From the NCBI RefSeq assembly GCF_001422325.1, contig NZ_LMMR01000001.1:621256-685255 (forward strand): a DNA stretch of 64,000 nt, in the 5' to 3' direction. The DNA is from Leifsonia sp. Leaf264. GTDB taxonomy: Bacteria; Actinomycetota; Actinomycetes; Actinomycetales; Microbacteriaceae. The notes beneath the pieces were generated by a model that saw only the letters and a program-made list of their open reading frames with translations, made no database searches and was not told the origin of the DNA. Position numbers and translations under genes: made by a program. Below, one piece after another: positions 8,840 to 17,086 of the stretch (position 1 is its first letter; each line of letters begins with the position of its first letter).

Positions 8840-10141
8840 CTATCGAACGGGCCAGTCGCGCTCGACGGAGCCCGTGTAGAGCTGCTGCGGGCGACCGATC
8901 TTGGTCTGCGGATCCTCGTTCATCTCGCGCCAGTGGCCGATCCACCCGGGCAGGCGGCCGATCGCGAACAGCACGGTGAACATCCGGGTCGGGAAGCCCA
9001 TGGCCTTGTAGATGACTCCGGTGTAGAAGTCGACGTTGGGGTAGAGCCTGCGCTCCTTGAAGTAGTCGTCCTCGAGGGCGATCTGCTCGAGCTCCTTGGC
9101 GATGTCGAGCAGGGGGTCCTGCACTCCGAGCGCCTCGAGCACGGCATCCGCACTCTCCTTGACGAGCTTGGCGCGCGGGTCGTAGTTCTTGTAGACACGG
9201 TGGCCGAAGCCCATGAGGCGCACACCGGCCTCCTTGTTCTTCACCCGCTCCACGTACCGGGCGACGCCCTCGCCGGAGTCGCGGATCTCCGCGAGCATGG
9301 TGAGCACGGCCTCGTTGGCGCCACCGTGCAGCGGCCCGAAGAGGGCGTTGATGCCGGCGGACACCGACGCGAACAGGTTGGCCTCGGTCGAGCCGACGAG
9401 ACGCACGGTCGACGTCGACGCGTTCTGCTCGTGGTCCTCGTGCAGGATGAGCAGGCGCTCGAGGGCCTGCGAGACCACGGGGTTGACCTCGTAGGTCTCG
9501 GCGAGGTTGCCGAAGTTGAGCTTGAGGAAGTTGTCGACGAAGCTCAGCGAGTTGTCGGGGTAGAGGAAGGCCTGGCCGATCGACTTCTTGTGGGCGTACG
9601 CCGCCATCACGGGAAGCTTGGCCAGCAGGCGCACGGTGGCCAGCTCGACGTGCTCGGGGTTCTTCGGGTTCAGCGAGTCCTGGTAGTACGTCGACAGGGC
9701 CGAGACGCCGCTCGACAGCACCGACATGGGGTGCGCGTCGTGCGGCAGGGCGCCGAAGAACTTCTTGAGGTCCTCGTGCAGGAGGGTGTGGCGACGGATG
9801 CGGTTGTCGAAGTCGCTGAGCTCGCTCGGGGTCGGCAGCTCGCCGTAGATGAGCAGCCAGGCCGTCTCGAGGAAGGTGGCGTTCTTCGCGACCTGCTCGA
9901 TCGGGTAGCCGCGGTATCGGAGGATGCCGGCGTCGCCGTCGATGTACGTGATCGCCGACTTGGTGGCGGCGGTGTTCACGAACCCGTAGTCGAGGCTCGT
10001 CAGGCCCGTCTGCTTCGTCAGCGTCGAGAAGTCGATGCTCGATGCCCCGTCTGCACTGGGCAGGATCGGGAATTCGGCCTGACCGCCGGGGTAGCTGAGT
10101 ACAGCCTTCTGTGACTGGCCGTCCAGTGCCTCGTTGCCCAC
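8840..10141 (-). CDS. gltA: citrate synthase
   Basis: A 433-residue type II citrate synthase condensing acetyl-CoA and oxaloacetate, the entry to the TCA cycle. Signature stretches are NALFGPLHGGANEAVL with the first catalytic His, GFGHRVYKNYDPRAK with the second His, and the family C-terminus GRPQQLYTGS. The GTG at 10141 was chosen because AGGAGG lies 4 bases upstream. Two in-frame ATGs (10168, 10180) have no ribosome site and would add up to 13 residues unlike the family's usual start. A candidate promoter lies at 10220-10249. Confidence 0.93.
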   Translation of the reverse strand: MGNEALDGQSQKAVLSYPGGQAEFPILPSADGASSIDFSTLTKQTGLTSLDYGFVNTAATKSAITYIDGDAGILRYRGYPIEQVAKNATFLETAWLLIYGELPTPSELSDFDNRIRRHTLLHEDLKKFFGALPHDAHPMSVLSSGVSALSTYYQDSLNPKNPEHVELATVRLLAKLPVMAAYAHKKSIGQAFLYPDNSLSFVDNFLKLNFGNLAETYEVNPVVSQALERLLILHEDHEQNASTSTVRLVGSTEANLFASVSAGINALFGPLHGGANEAVLTMLAEIRDSGEGVARYVERVKNKEAGVRLMGFGHRVYKNYDPRAKLVKESADAVLEALGVQDPLLDIAKELEQIALEDDYFKERRLYPNVDFYTGVIYKAMGFPTRMFTVLFAIGRLPGWIGHWREMNEDPQTKIGRPQQLYTGSVERDWPVR

Positions 10142-10219
10142 ATCGCCTCCTGAGCGCTTGAAGATCATGGCGGGGAACACGGCAATGCTCTGTGAAGCAA
10201 CCGTGAGAACCCCGCATAC

Positions 10220-10249
10220 AGCCTAATCGGCACGGCGGCATACTGTCGC
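10220..10249 (-). promoter_or_regulatory. candidate gltA promoter
   Basis: On the minus strand, GCGACA (10244-10249) and TAGGCT (10220-10225) are separated by 18 bases. The leader to the GTG at 10141 would be about 70 bases. Inferred from consensus resemblance only. Confidence 0.4.
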
Positions 10250-10299
10250 ATCGGCCAAGACCCGGCAGCATCCGTTGACGGAACCGACAGGACGACGGC

Positions 10300-11406
10300 T
10301 CAGCGAACCGACGAGAGCCGCTCAGCCGCCGCCGCTATGCGCTCGTCGGTCGCCGTGAGCGAGAAGCGAACGTGCTCCGGGAAGATGTCACCGTAGAAGT
10401 GGCCGGGGCCGGCCAGGATGCCGAGCTCGGCCAGTCTGTCGATGCTCTCCCAGGCGTCGCGACCCTCCGTCGCCCACAGGTAGAGCCCGGCCTCGCTGTC
10501 GTCGACGCGGAACCCTGCGGCCTGCACTGCCGGCAGGAGCACGGCACGGCGTGCCCGATAGAGCTCGCGCTGCCGGTCGACGTGCTCGTCATCGCCGAGG
10601 GCAGCGACCATCGCCTCCTGCAGGGGTGCGGGAAGCATGAGGCCGGCGTGCTTGCGCACAGTGGTGAGCTGGGCGACGATGTCGCCGCATCCGGCCACGA
10701 AGGCCGCACGGTAACCGGCCATGTTGGACTGCTTGCTGAGCGAATAGATGGCGAGGGTCCCGCGCCGGTTCTGTCCGATCACCCGCGGGTCGAGGATGCT
10801 CGGGATGCGCTCCTCGTTCCACGGGGCGTCCCAGCCGAGCTCGGCGTAGCACTCGTCGCTCACGATCACGGCCCCGAGCTCGCGTGCGCGGGCGACGGCT
10901 GCCTGCAGCTGCTCGATGGTGAGCACCCGTCCGTCGGGGTTGCCCGGCGAGTTCAGCCAGATGAGCTTCGTACCCTCGGGCCACTCGGCAGGATCGTCGG
11001 AGGCGAGGGACTCCGCTCCCGCGAGAGCCGCGCCGATGGCGTAGGTCGGATAGGCGGCCCGGGGATGCACGACGATGTCACCCTCCCCGACTCCCAGCAT
11101 GAAGGGCAGCAGCGCCACGAGCTCCTTGGAGCCGATCGTCGGCAGCACGTTGCGCTCGGACATCCCGGTGACCCCGCGGCGGCGCTCGTACCAGTCGATG
11201 ATGCCTCGACGCAGCGCCGGCGTGCCGACCGTGAGCGGGTAGGCGTGAGCATCCGTCGCGGAAGCGAGTGCGTCTCGGATGACGACGGGAGTCGGGTCGA
11301 CGGGTGAACCGATCGAGAGATCCACGATCCCGCCGGGATGACGGCGGGCACGTTCGGCGAACGGCGCCATGGACTCCCAGGGGTAGTCAGGCAGCGGCTT
11401 CAGCAC
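10300..11406 (-). CDS. dapC: N-succinyl-LL-diaminopimelate aminotransferase
   Basis: A 368-residue fold-type I PLP aminotransferase. It shows IVDLSIGSPVDPTP at the N-terminus, LIWLNSPGNPDGRVL, VSDECYAELGWD with the PLP-facing Asp and Tyr, and YSLSKQSNMAGYRAAF with the Schiff-base Lys. These are typical of actinobacterial DapC, which makes N-succinyl-diaminopimelate between the DapD and DapE steps. The GTG at 11406 (VLKPLPDYPWESM) gives the usual family N-terminus and lies 11 bases after the ferredoxin stop, so the two genes form an operon. The open frame extends further upstream only as an antisense-like shadow of the ferredoxin gene. Confidence 0.9.
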   Translation of the reverse strand: MLKPLPDYPWESMAPFAERARRHPGGIVDLSIGSPVDPTPVVIRDALASATDAHAYPLTVGTPALRRGIIDWYERRRGVTGMSERNVLPTIGSKELVALLPFMLGVGEGDIVVHPRAAYPTYAIGAALAGAESLASDDPAEWPEGTKLIWLNSPGNPDGRVLTIEQLQAAVARARELGAVIVSDECYAELGWDAPWNEERIPSILDPRVIGQNRRGTLAIYSLSKQSNMAGYRAAFVAGCGDIVAQLTTVRKHAGLMLPAPLQEAMVAALGDDEHVDRQRELYRARRAVLLPAVQAAGFRVDDSEAGLYLWATEGRDAWESIDRLAELGILAGPGHFYGDIFPEHVRFSLTATDERIAAAAERLSSVR

Positions 11407-11417
11407 GCGGACGCCGG

Positions 11418-11738
11418 CTAGTGGGCCTGGGGCGGCAGCGCGAGGATGACGGGGTGGTCCTTCGGGATCACGCCGATCTTGGCCGCTCCACCGGGCGACC
11501 CGATGTCGTCGAAGAACTCGACGTTTGCCTTGTAGTAGTCGGCCCACTGCTCGGGGAGGTCGTCCTCGTAGTAGATGGCCTCGACGGGGCAGACCGGCTC
11601 GCAGGCGCCGCAGTCCACGCACTCGTCGGGATGGATGTACAGCGAACGTTCGCCCTCGTAGATGCAGTCGACCGGACATTCGTCGATGCAGGCGCGGTCC
11701 TTGACGTCCACGCAGGGAAGAGCGATCACATAGGTCAC
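11418..11738 (-). CDS. fdxA: 7Fe-8S bacterial ferredoxin
   Basis: A 106-residue ferredoxin. The N-terminal half has [18 protein letters not shown], the spaced cysteines of a [3Fe-4S] plus [4Fe-4S] protein, followed by the classic [16 protein letters not shown]. The C-terminal extension, ending [11 protein letters not shown], matches actinobacterial FdxA. It carries electrons in the cytoplasm; partners are not determined here. GTG start with AAGGGA about 10 bases upstream. The order PIG-L/DUF6113, fdxA, dapC is a conserved actinobacterial cluster. Confidence 0.95.
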   Translation of the reverse strand: MTYVIALPCVDVKDRACIDECPVDCIYEGERSLYIHPDECVDCGACEPVCPVEAIYYEDDLPEQWADYYKANVEFFDDIGSPGGAAKIGVIPKDHPVILALPPQAH

Positions 11739-11826
11739 AGTGCAGGAATCCCTTCAACGAGCCGTAACGGCAAGTCTACGCAACCTCCGGCGGTGTGAGC
11801 GCAGTCGGCCGAACGATGGAGCGGAC

Positions 11827-12777
11827 TCAACCCGCTGCGCGATGAGCATGCTGCGCCCGCGGTGGCAGCGACGGCCAGGCGAGAACGAGCGCCGCCGTGA
11901 AAGCCGGTGTCAGGGTCCAGATGACGCTGAGGATCCCCTCCGGGATGAGCACGGACCCGCCGAAGCTCGGGAGGGTGAACAGTGCCACGATGCCGACGAG
12001 ACCGACGGCGCAGGCGCCGACGATGAGCCTGTCGTGCATCACGAGCCGGAGGCCGACGAGCAGCGACACCACGGCGATGATGGCCAGGATCAGCCCGATC
12101 GGGACGTCGACCCCGGCGATCGCGACTGTCGTGGTGTGCGCGACCGTTCCGACGGCTCCCACGACGACACCGATGACGAAGGCGAGCACCACGGACCAGA
12201 TCCTGTTGCCGACTGTCGTCGGTTCGGCGACGGATGCGGCCCGCGAGGCCGTCGCCGCTGTCGTCGAGGCATCCGCTGACCCGCCGTCAATTGCGTCGTC
12301 GACCAGCTGGAAGCTCTCCGTCGCGGCGCCGGCGGCGTCGGCCGTGGCTCCGGTCGCTCCACCGAGGACGACGAGGGCGTCGAGCTTGGCGTCGCGCTGG
12401 AGTCCGATGTCGATGCGGCGCGAGGGCTCGGCGCCATCGGTCACCCGGAACAGCGGCACGCCGAGGCGGTGGGCGGCCTCGCCGGCGGCCACGGCGACGG
12501 CAGCGGCCGCCGGCGAGGCGACACCGGGAGCGATCAGCACCGTCGCAGCGCGGTTCTCCGCAACGTCGACCACGTCGCCAGGCCCGGCCGCGACGACGTG
12601 ATCGCCCCCGGTGAGACGTGCGAGGGCGTCGTGTTCGCCCGGCGACAGCGGGAGAGCCGTGATGAGCGTGCTCGTACCACCCTCCTCGACGACTCGGGCC
12701 ATGGTGCCTCCGGCGACGGCGACGGCGGAGCGGGCGTCGGGGAAGACGAACACGGCGCGATCCGCTCGATTCGCCAT
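11827..12777 (-). CDS. degenerate PIG-L-like domain fused to DUF6113-like membrane domain
   Basis: A 316-residue protein. Residues 1-105 look like a PIG-L/LmbE fold: AVFVFPDARSAVAVAGGTMAR lies where MshB-type deacetylases have a histidine-aspartate zinc motif followed by GGT. The metal-binding His, Asp and Asp residues are absent, so it is unlikely to be a zinc deacetylase. A linker follows, then four hydrophobic segments (about residues 190-310) resembling DUF6113. In other actinobacteria mshB and a DUF6113 gene stand separately beside fdxA and dapC, so position supports this reading. Function unknown. Start ATG with GGAGAAGG. The PIG-L relationship is inferred from pattern and context, not from a search. 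Confidence 0.6.
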   Translation of the reverse strand: MANRADRAVFVFPDARSAVAVAGGTMARVVEEGGTSTLITALPLSPGEHDALARLTGGDHVVAAGPGDVVDVAENRAATVLIAPGVASPAAAAVAVAAGEAAHRLGVPLFRVTDGAEPSRRIDIGLQRDAKLDALVVLGGATGATADAAGAATESFQLVDDAIDGGSADASTTAATASRAASVAEPTTVGNRIWSVVLAFVIGVVVGAVGTVAHTTTVAIAGVDVPIGLILAIIAVVSLLVGLRLVMHDRLIVGACAVGLVGIVALFTLPSFGGSVLIPEGILSVIWTLTPAFTAALVLAWPSLPPRAQHAHRAAG

Positions 12778-12899
12778 GCCTTCTCCGTCCCGTGACCCGA
12801 TCGGCGCGCTCGCGCCACTGCTTGGATTCTAGGCGGCGTCGGCCGCCGAGACCCTGCGGGCTGGACAGCGCCGAGAGGGCGGGTTAGAGTCGTAGCCGG

Positions 12900-12918
12900 T
12901 TAGGTTAGCCTTACCATC
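12900..12918 (+). promoter_or_regulatory. DtxR/IdeR-type iron box upstream of efeU
   Basis: TTAGGTTAGCCTTACCATC matches the 19-base DtxR/IdeR consensus (TTAGGTTAGSCTAACCTAA) at about 15 positions, with the left arm perfect. It lies 37 bases before the efeU start and would overlap the promoter, so iron-loaded regulator would repress the efe genes. Box pattern seen; regulation follows from known DtxR-family biology and is inferred here. Confidence 0.75.
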
Positions 12919-12955
12919 ACTTCCAGCCCTCCCCCATCGCTCCATCGGAATCAGC

Positions 12956-13840
12956 GTGCTCGCAAACTTTCTCATCGGCCTGCGTGAGGGCCTCGAAGCC
13001 GGCCTCATCGTCGGCATCCTCGTGGCCTACCTGCAGAAGCTCGGGCGGCGCGACGTGCTCCCGCGACTCTGGATCGGCATCGGGATCGCGGTGGCGCTCT
13101 CCCTCGGTGTCGGCGCAATCCTCACCTGGGGCCCGTACGGGCTGAGCTTCCAGGCGCAGGAGATCCTCGGCGGCACGCTGTCGATCCTCGCCGTCGCCCT
13201 CGTCACCTGGATGATCTTCTGGATGGGCAACCACGCCCGCGGGCTGAAGCACGACCTGCAGTCCAAGCTCGACGTGGCCCTCGTGGGTGCAGCATCCGGG
13301 ATCGTCGTCCTCGGATTCCTCAGCGTCGGCCGCGAGGGCATCGAGACGGCCCTGTTCGTCTGGGCGACTGTCAACGCGAGCGGCAACGCCGGTATCGCCA
13401 CCATCGGAGCGCTGCTCGGCATCCTCACCGCCGTCGCGATCTCCTACCTGATCTACCGCGGCCTGATCCGCATCAACCTCTCGCGGTTCTTCACCTGGAC
13501 CGGTCTGTTCCTGATCCTCGTGGCCGCCGGAGTCCTCGCCTACGGCATCGGCGACCTGCAGGAGGCCGGCGTCATCCCCGGCTGGGGCCAGCCCGCCTAC
13601 AGCCTCGCCGGAGCCATCCCGCCCTCCAGCTGGTACGGCGCGCTGCTCGGCGGCGTCTTCAACTTCACGCCGGAGCCGACCTGGGCCCAGGTGATCGGCT
13701 GGCTCGGCTACGCCGTCGTCGTGACCTTCTTCTTCCTGCGCCAGATCTTCACCCGCACAGCACCCGCTGCGACGGCGCCGACGGCAGCACGTCCGGTCGA
13801 CGCCCCCCTCGCCGACAGCGGTGTCGCTCGTTCGGCCTGA
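12956..13840 (+). CDS. efeU: ferrous/ferric iron permease EfeU (FTR1 family)
   Basis: A 294-residue inner-membrane permease with seven hydrophobic segments. Both hallmark iron-binding motifs of the FTR1/EfeU family are present: REGLEA at residues 10-15 and REGIE at 126-130. It would import iron after oxidation/handling by EfeO and EfeB, encoded next. The GTG start has only a weak GGAA site. The C-terminal tail after about residue 270 is alanine-rich and not conserved. An iron box just upstream suggests induction under iron limitation. Confidence 0.94.
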   Translation: MLANFLIGLREGLEAGLIVGILVAYLQKLGRRDVLPRLWIGIGIAVALSLGVGAILTWGPYGLSFQAQEILGGTLSILAVALVTWMIFWMGNHARGLKHDLQSKLDVALVGAASGIVVLGFLSVGREGIETALFVWATVNASGNAGIATIGALLGILTAVAISYLIYRGLIRINLSRFFTWTGLFLILVAAGVLAYGIGDLQEAGVIPGWGQPAYSLAGAIPPSSWYGALLGGVFNFTPEPTWAQVIGWLGYAVVVTFFFLRQIFTRTAPAATAPTAARPVDAPLADSGVARSA

Positions 13841-13878
13841 CCCCCTTCCCACAGCACGTCCATCACAGGAGCCCATCC

Positions 13879-15084
13879 ATGAAGAGAACTCTGTCCGTCG
13901 GCCTGGTCGGCGCAGGGCTGATCGCCCTCACCCTCACCGGGTGCGTCCCCAACAACGCCGGTGGCACTGCAGTGTCCGTCGCCATCGCGGATGACGCCTG
14001 CGACGTCTCCACCGACACCACGGAGTCGGGCGCCGTCACCTTCGAGCTCAGCAACAGCGGCACCGACGTGAACGAGTTCGAGATCCTCGCCGAGGACAAG
14101 CTCCGCATCGTCGGGGAGAAGGAGAACGTGACACCGGGGCAGACCGTCTCCTACGTCGCGCAGCTCGAGCCCGGCACCTATTACACGGCCTGCAAGTTCC
14201 AGCTCATCGGCTCCCCCATCGGACTGGCCGAGTTCACCGTCACCGGTGACGCCACAGCGGTCGACGCCGATGCCGCCGAGCTCAACGACGCCGCCGTCAC
14301 GAACTACATCGCCTACATCCGCTCGCAGGTCGGCGAGCTCATCCCGGCCGTGGCCGCCCTCACCACGGCGTACGCCGCCGGCGACGACGAGACCGCACGC
14401 GGACTGTTCGCCCAGACCCGCGCCTTCTACGAGCGCATCGAGCCGACGGCCGAGGCGTTCGGCGACCTCGACCCCAAGATCGACTACCGCGAGGTCGACG
14501 CCGTGGCCGAGGGCCTGGACTGGACCGGCTTCCACCGCATCGAGAAGGACCTCTGGCCGCCGGCACAGGGTGACCTCAACTCCGACGGCACCAGCGCCTT
14601 CCTCGACTGGGCACCGTCGACCACCGAGGAGCGGGCGGCGTTCGCCGCCGGGCTCGTCGCAGACACCCAGCAGCTGCACGACCTCGTGAACGCCGACGAC
14701 TTCACCGTGAGCGTCGCCGACATCAGCAACGGCTCGATCGGCCTGCTCGACGAGGTCGCCAGCGGCAAGATCAGCGGCGAGGAGGACTGGTGGTCCGGGA
14801 CCGACCTGACCGACTTCCAGGCCAACGTCCAGGGCGCAGAGGTGGCCTTCGGCAACGTCGAGGCCATCGCGCTCAGCAAGGGCGACGACGGAAAGAGGCT
14901 CGTCGCCGACATCCAGACCGAGTTCGACGCCCTCGACGCCCTCCTCGCCCAGTACGGCAGCATCGACGACGGCTTCGTGGACTACGCGACGGTGACCGAC
15001 GCGCAGCGCAAGGAGCTCTCCGACCAGGTCAACGCCCTGTCGGAGCCGCTCTCGCAGCTCACGGCCCTGGTGCTCGGCGAGTAG
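13879..15084 (+). CDS. efeO: iron uptake lipoprotein EfeO (cupredoxin plus M75 domain)
   Basis: A 401-residue lipoprotein with signal peptide and lipobox LTLTGC (Cys22). Residues about 30-125 form a cupredoxin-like domain; about 135-400 form the imelysin/M75-like helical domain with the GFHRIEKDLW signature (His219, Glu222), the GxHxxE iron-binding motif. It is the extracytoplasmic iron-binding partner of the EfeU permease. It starts 38 bases after efeU with AGGAG upstream. Length and two-domain layout match full-length EfeO. Confidence 0.95.
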   Translation: MKRTLSVGLVGAGLIALTLTGCVPNNAGGTAVSVAIADDACDVSTDTTESGAVTFELSNSGTDVNEFEILAEDKLRIVGEKENVTPGQTVSYVAQLEPGTYYTACKFQLIGSPIGLAEFTVTGDATAVDADAAELNDAAVTNYIAYIRSQVGELIPAVAALTTAYAAGDDETARGLFAQTRAFYERIEPTAEAFGDLDPKIDYREVDAVAEGLDWTGFHRIEKDLWPPAQGDLNSDGTSAFLDWAPSTTEERAAFAAGLVADTQQLHDLVNADDFTVSVADISNGSIGLLDEVASGKISGEEDWWSGTDLTDFQANVQGAEVAFGNVEAIALSKGDDGKRLVADIQTEFDALDALLAQYGSIDDGFVDYATVTDAQRKELSDQVNALSEPLSQLTALVLGE

Positions 15085-15094
15085 CAGAGACCCC

Positions 15095-15144
15095 AGCTCG
15101 ATGAGCCGGCCCGCGGAGTGCATCCGCCGGTCGGCTCATCAGCT
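15095..15144 (+). repeat. imperfect hairpin between efeO and efeB
   Basis: AGCTCGATGAGCCGGCC (15095-15111) pairs with GGTCGGCTCATCAGCT (15129-15144), apart from one bulge and one G-T pair. There is no T-run after it, so it resembles an mRNA-stability or attenuating element more than a full rho-independent terminator. It could set a lower efeB level relative to efeUO. Confidence 0.5.
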
Positions 15145-15167
15145 TCTCCACGGATGCAGGAAGTACG

Positions 15168-16523
15168 ATGAGCGGGATGAATCCTGACGCCGGCACCGAT
15201 TCGGCGCCCGAGAACCCGATCCCGGCCGAGCCTGTCGCGGCAGCGCCTTCGCCCGCCCCTGCAGCGCCATCCGGCCTGTCCAGGCGTGGCCTGTTCGGGC
15301 TCGTCGGCGCCGGAGCAGCCGGACTCGTCGTGGGCGGAGCGGCCGGGGCTGCGGTGGGAGCGGCAACGGCGTCGGCATCGTCGCAGAGCGCTGCCGTCTA
15401 CCCCTTCTACGGCGCCCGCCAGGCCGGCATCACGACGCCGGCCCAGGACCGCCTGCACTTCGCCTCCTACGACATGTCGGGCAGTGCGGATCGCTCCGAC
15501 CTCATCGAGCTGCTGCAGGACTGGACCTACGCCGCGGCCCGCATGACCCAAGGCCTCGAGGTGACCGATGGCGGAGCTGTCGGGGGCTCGCCTCTCGCGC
15601 CGCCCGCCGACACCGGGGAGGCCCTCGGCCTGCCGGCCGCCGGCCTCACGATCACCTTCGGGTTCGGCCCGACGCTGTTCAGCACCGACGACGGCGAGGA
15701 CCGCTTCGGCATCGCGGCCAAGCGGCCGGACCTGCTCACCACGCTGCCGCGCTTCTCGGGTGACTCGCTCCGTCCCGCTCTCGGCGGCGGCGACCTGTGC
15801 ATCCAGGCGTGCGCCGACGACCCCCAGGTGGCCGTCCACGCCATCCGGAACCTCAGCCGCATCGCCTTCGGGCGCGCCTCCATCCGCTGGTCGCAGCTCG
15901 GCTTCGGCCGCACATCGTCGACCTCGACCTCCCAGGTCACGCCGCGCAACCTGTTCGGGTTCAAGGACGGCACGGCGAACGTGAAGGCCGAGGACACCAA
16001 GCTCGTCGACGACCAGGTGTTCGTCGGCTCCGGCGACTCGCCGGCCTGGCTCGCCGGCGGCAGCTACCTCGTCACCCGCAAGATCCGCATGATCATCGAG
16101 ACCTGGGACCGCACCAGGCTCGAGGAGCAGCAGCGGGTCATCGGGCGCGACAAGGGCGAGGGAGCACCGCTCTCGGGCGGCACCGAGTTCACGGCTCCGG
16201 ACTTCGAGGCGCAGACGGCTGCGGGCACGCCGGCGATCGACGATGCCGCTCATGTGCGGCTCGCGCACCCCGACGTCAACAACGGCGCCAGCCTCCTGCG
16301 CCGCGGCTACAACTTCGTCGACGGCAACGACGAACTCGGCCGCCTCGACGCCGGCCTGTTCTTCATGTCGTACCAGCGCTCACCGCAGCAGTTCATCGAC
16401 ATCCAACGCAGTCTCGCGTCCGACGCCCTGAACGAGTACATCAAGCACGTCGGCTCGGCGATCTTCGCCGTCCCGCCCGGTGCGCACGACGGCTCCTACG
16501 TGGGCGCGCCGCTGTTCGCCTGA
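15168..16523 (+). CDS. efeB: deferrochelatase/DyP-type peroxidase EfeB
   Basis: A 451-residue haem peroxidase with a Tat export signal: SRRGLFGLVGAG at residues 38-49 followed by an alanine/glycine-rich hydrophobic stretch. The DyP hallmark GFKDGT carries the catalytic Asp267, and RLAHPDVNNG carries the proximal haem ligand His367. It is exported folded and works with EfeU and EfeO in iron uptake, oxidising ferrous iron or acting on haem. AGGAAG precedes the ATG. It converges on a lipoprotein gene 16 bases away. Confidence 0.95.
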   Translation: MSGMNPDAGTDSAPENPIPAEPVAAAPSPAPAAPSGLSRRGLFGLVGAGAAGLVVGGAAGAAVGAATASASSQSAAVYPFYGARQAGITTPAQDRLHFASYDMSGSADRSDLIELLQDWTYAAARMTQGLEVTDGGAVGGSPLAPPADTGEALGLPAAGLTITFGFGPTLFSTDDGEDRFGIAAKRPDLLTTLPRFSGDSLRPALGGGDLCIQACADDPQVAVHAIRNLSRIAFGRASIRWSQLGFGRTSSTSTSQVTPRNLFGFKDGTANVKAEDTKLVDDQVFVGSGDSPAWLAGGSYLVTRKIRMIIETWDRTRLEEQQRVIGRDKGEGAPLSGGTEFTAPDFEAQTAAGTPAIDDAAHVRLAHPDVNNGASLLRRGYNFVDGNDELGRLDAGLFFMSYQRSPQQFIDIQRSLASDALNEYIKHVGSAIFAVPPGAHDGSYVGAPLFA

Positions 16524-16539
16524 GTCGGGCCGGGTCCGA

Positions 16540-16971
16540 CTACTTCGCGACCGGCGTCACGGTGTAGAGCAGGCCGTCCTTCGTGCCGGCGACGAGAACC
16601 GTGTAGTCGTCGTTCGTCATCGCGACGAAGCCGCCGTCCTCCGTCGTCGCGGTCGCAGCGGTGTCGTCGGTGACGAAGCCGGCATCCTCGAGTTGTGCCG
16701 TGGCCTCCGCGATCGGATCGGCGGCCGTCGCATCGACGGTCACGATCCAGCCGCTTCCGTTCTCGCCCTGGCCTCCGGCGCCCACCAGGATCTTCCCGTC
16801 GACGACGGGAACCTCCTCAGGCCACCCCTTCGGCAGCTTCCCGCCGACGCTCACCTTGCCTCCTGTGGCCTGATCCACCGCCGATTCGACGATCCCGCAG
16901 CCGGCGAGGGCCGGGGTCAGCAGCAGGGCGACGGCGATCGCGGGAACAGCCAGACGGGCGCGGATCGGCAT
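16540..16971 (-). CDS. hypothetical lipoprotein
   Basis: A 143-residue protein with a signal peptide and lipobox PALAGC (Cys24), so it should be anchored outside the membrane. The mature part (GWPEEVPVVDGKILVG, GSGWIVTVDA, AQLEDAGFVTDD, DDYTVLVAGT) looks like a small alpha/beta domain seen in many Microbacteriaceae lipoproteins. I recognise no named family. Start ATG has CTGGAG upstream. It is monocistronic, convergent with efeB. Function unknown. Confidence 0.75.
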   Translation of the reverse strand: MPIRARLAVPAIAVALLLTPALAGCGIVESAVDQATGGKVSVGGKLPKGWPEEVPVVDGKILVGAGGQGENGSGWIVTVDATAADPIAEATAQLEDAGFVTDDTAATATTEDGGFVAMTNDDYTVLVAGTKDGLLYTVTPVAK

Positions 16972-17027
16972 GGTGTCTCCAGAGGTTCGGGTCGTTCCAG
17001 CGTACGCGGGGCATCCGGTACGACAAA

Positions 17028-17070
17028 GGGTGCCGGCATCCGTTCTGCAGGAGAGCGGATGCCGACACCC
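17028..17070 (-). terminator. strong hairpin downstream of typA
   Basis: A near-perfect 15-base stem (GGGTGCCGGCATCCG pairing with CGGATGCCGACACCC, one G-T pair) encloses a 13-base loop, 17 bases beyond the typA stop. On the minus strand it is followed by a short TTTG. It probably terminates typA. Both stem arms contain the GCATCC/GGATGC word that recurs across this window. Confidence 0.6.
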
Positions 17071-17086
17071 GAGGTGTCGCGAACGA

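Noticed and set aside
10300-11757. A fused ferredoxin-DapC frame of 485 codons
   Set aside because: The upstream codons are a shifted-frame shadow of the ferredoxin gene, which has intact cysteines in its own frame. The DapC pattern begins at the GTG at 11406.
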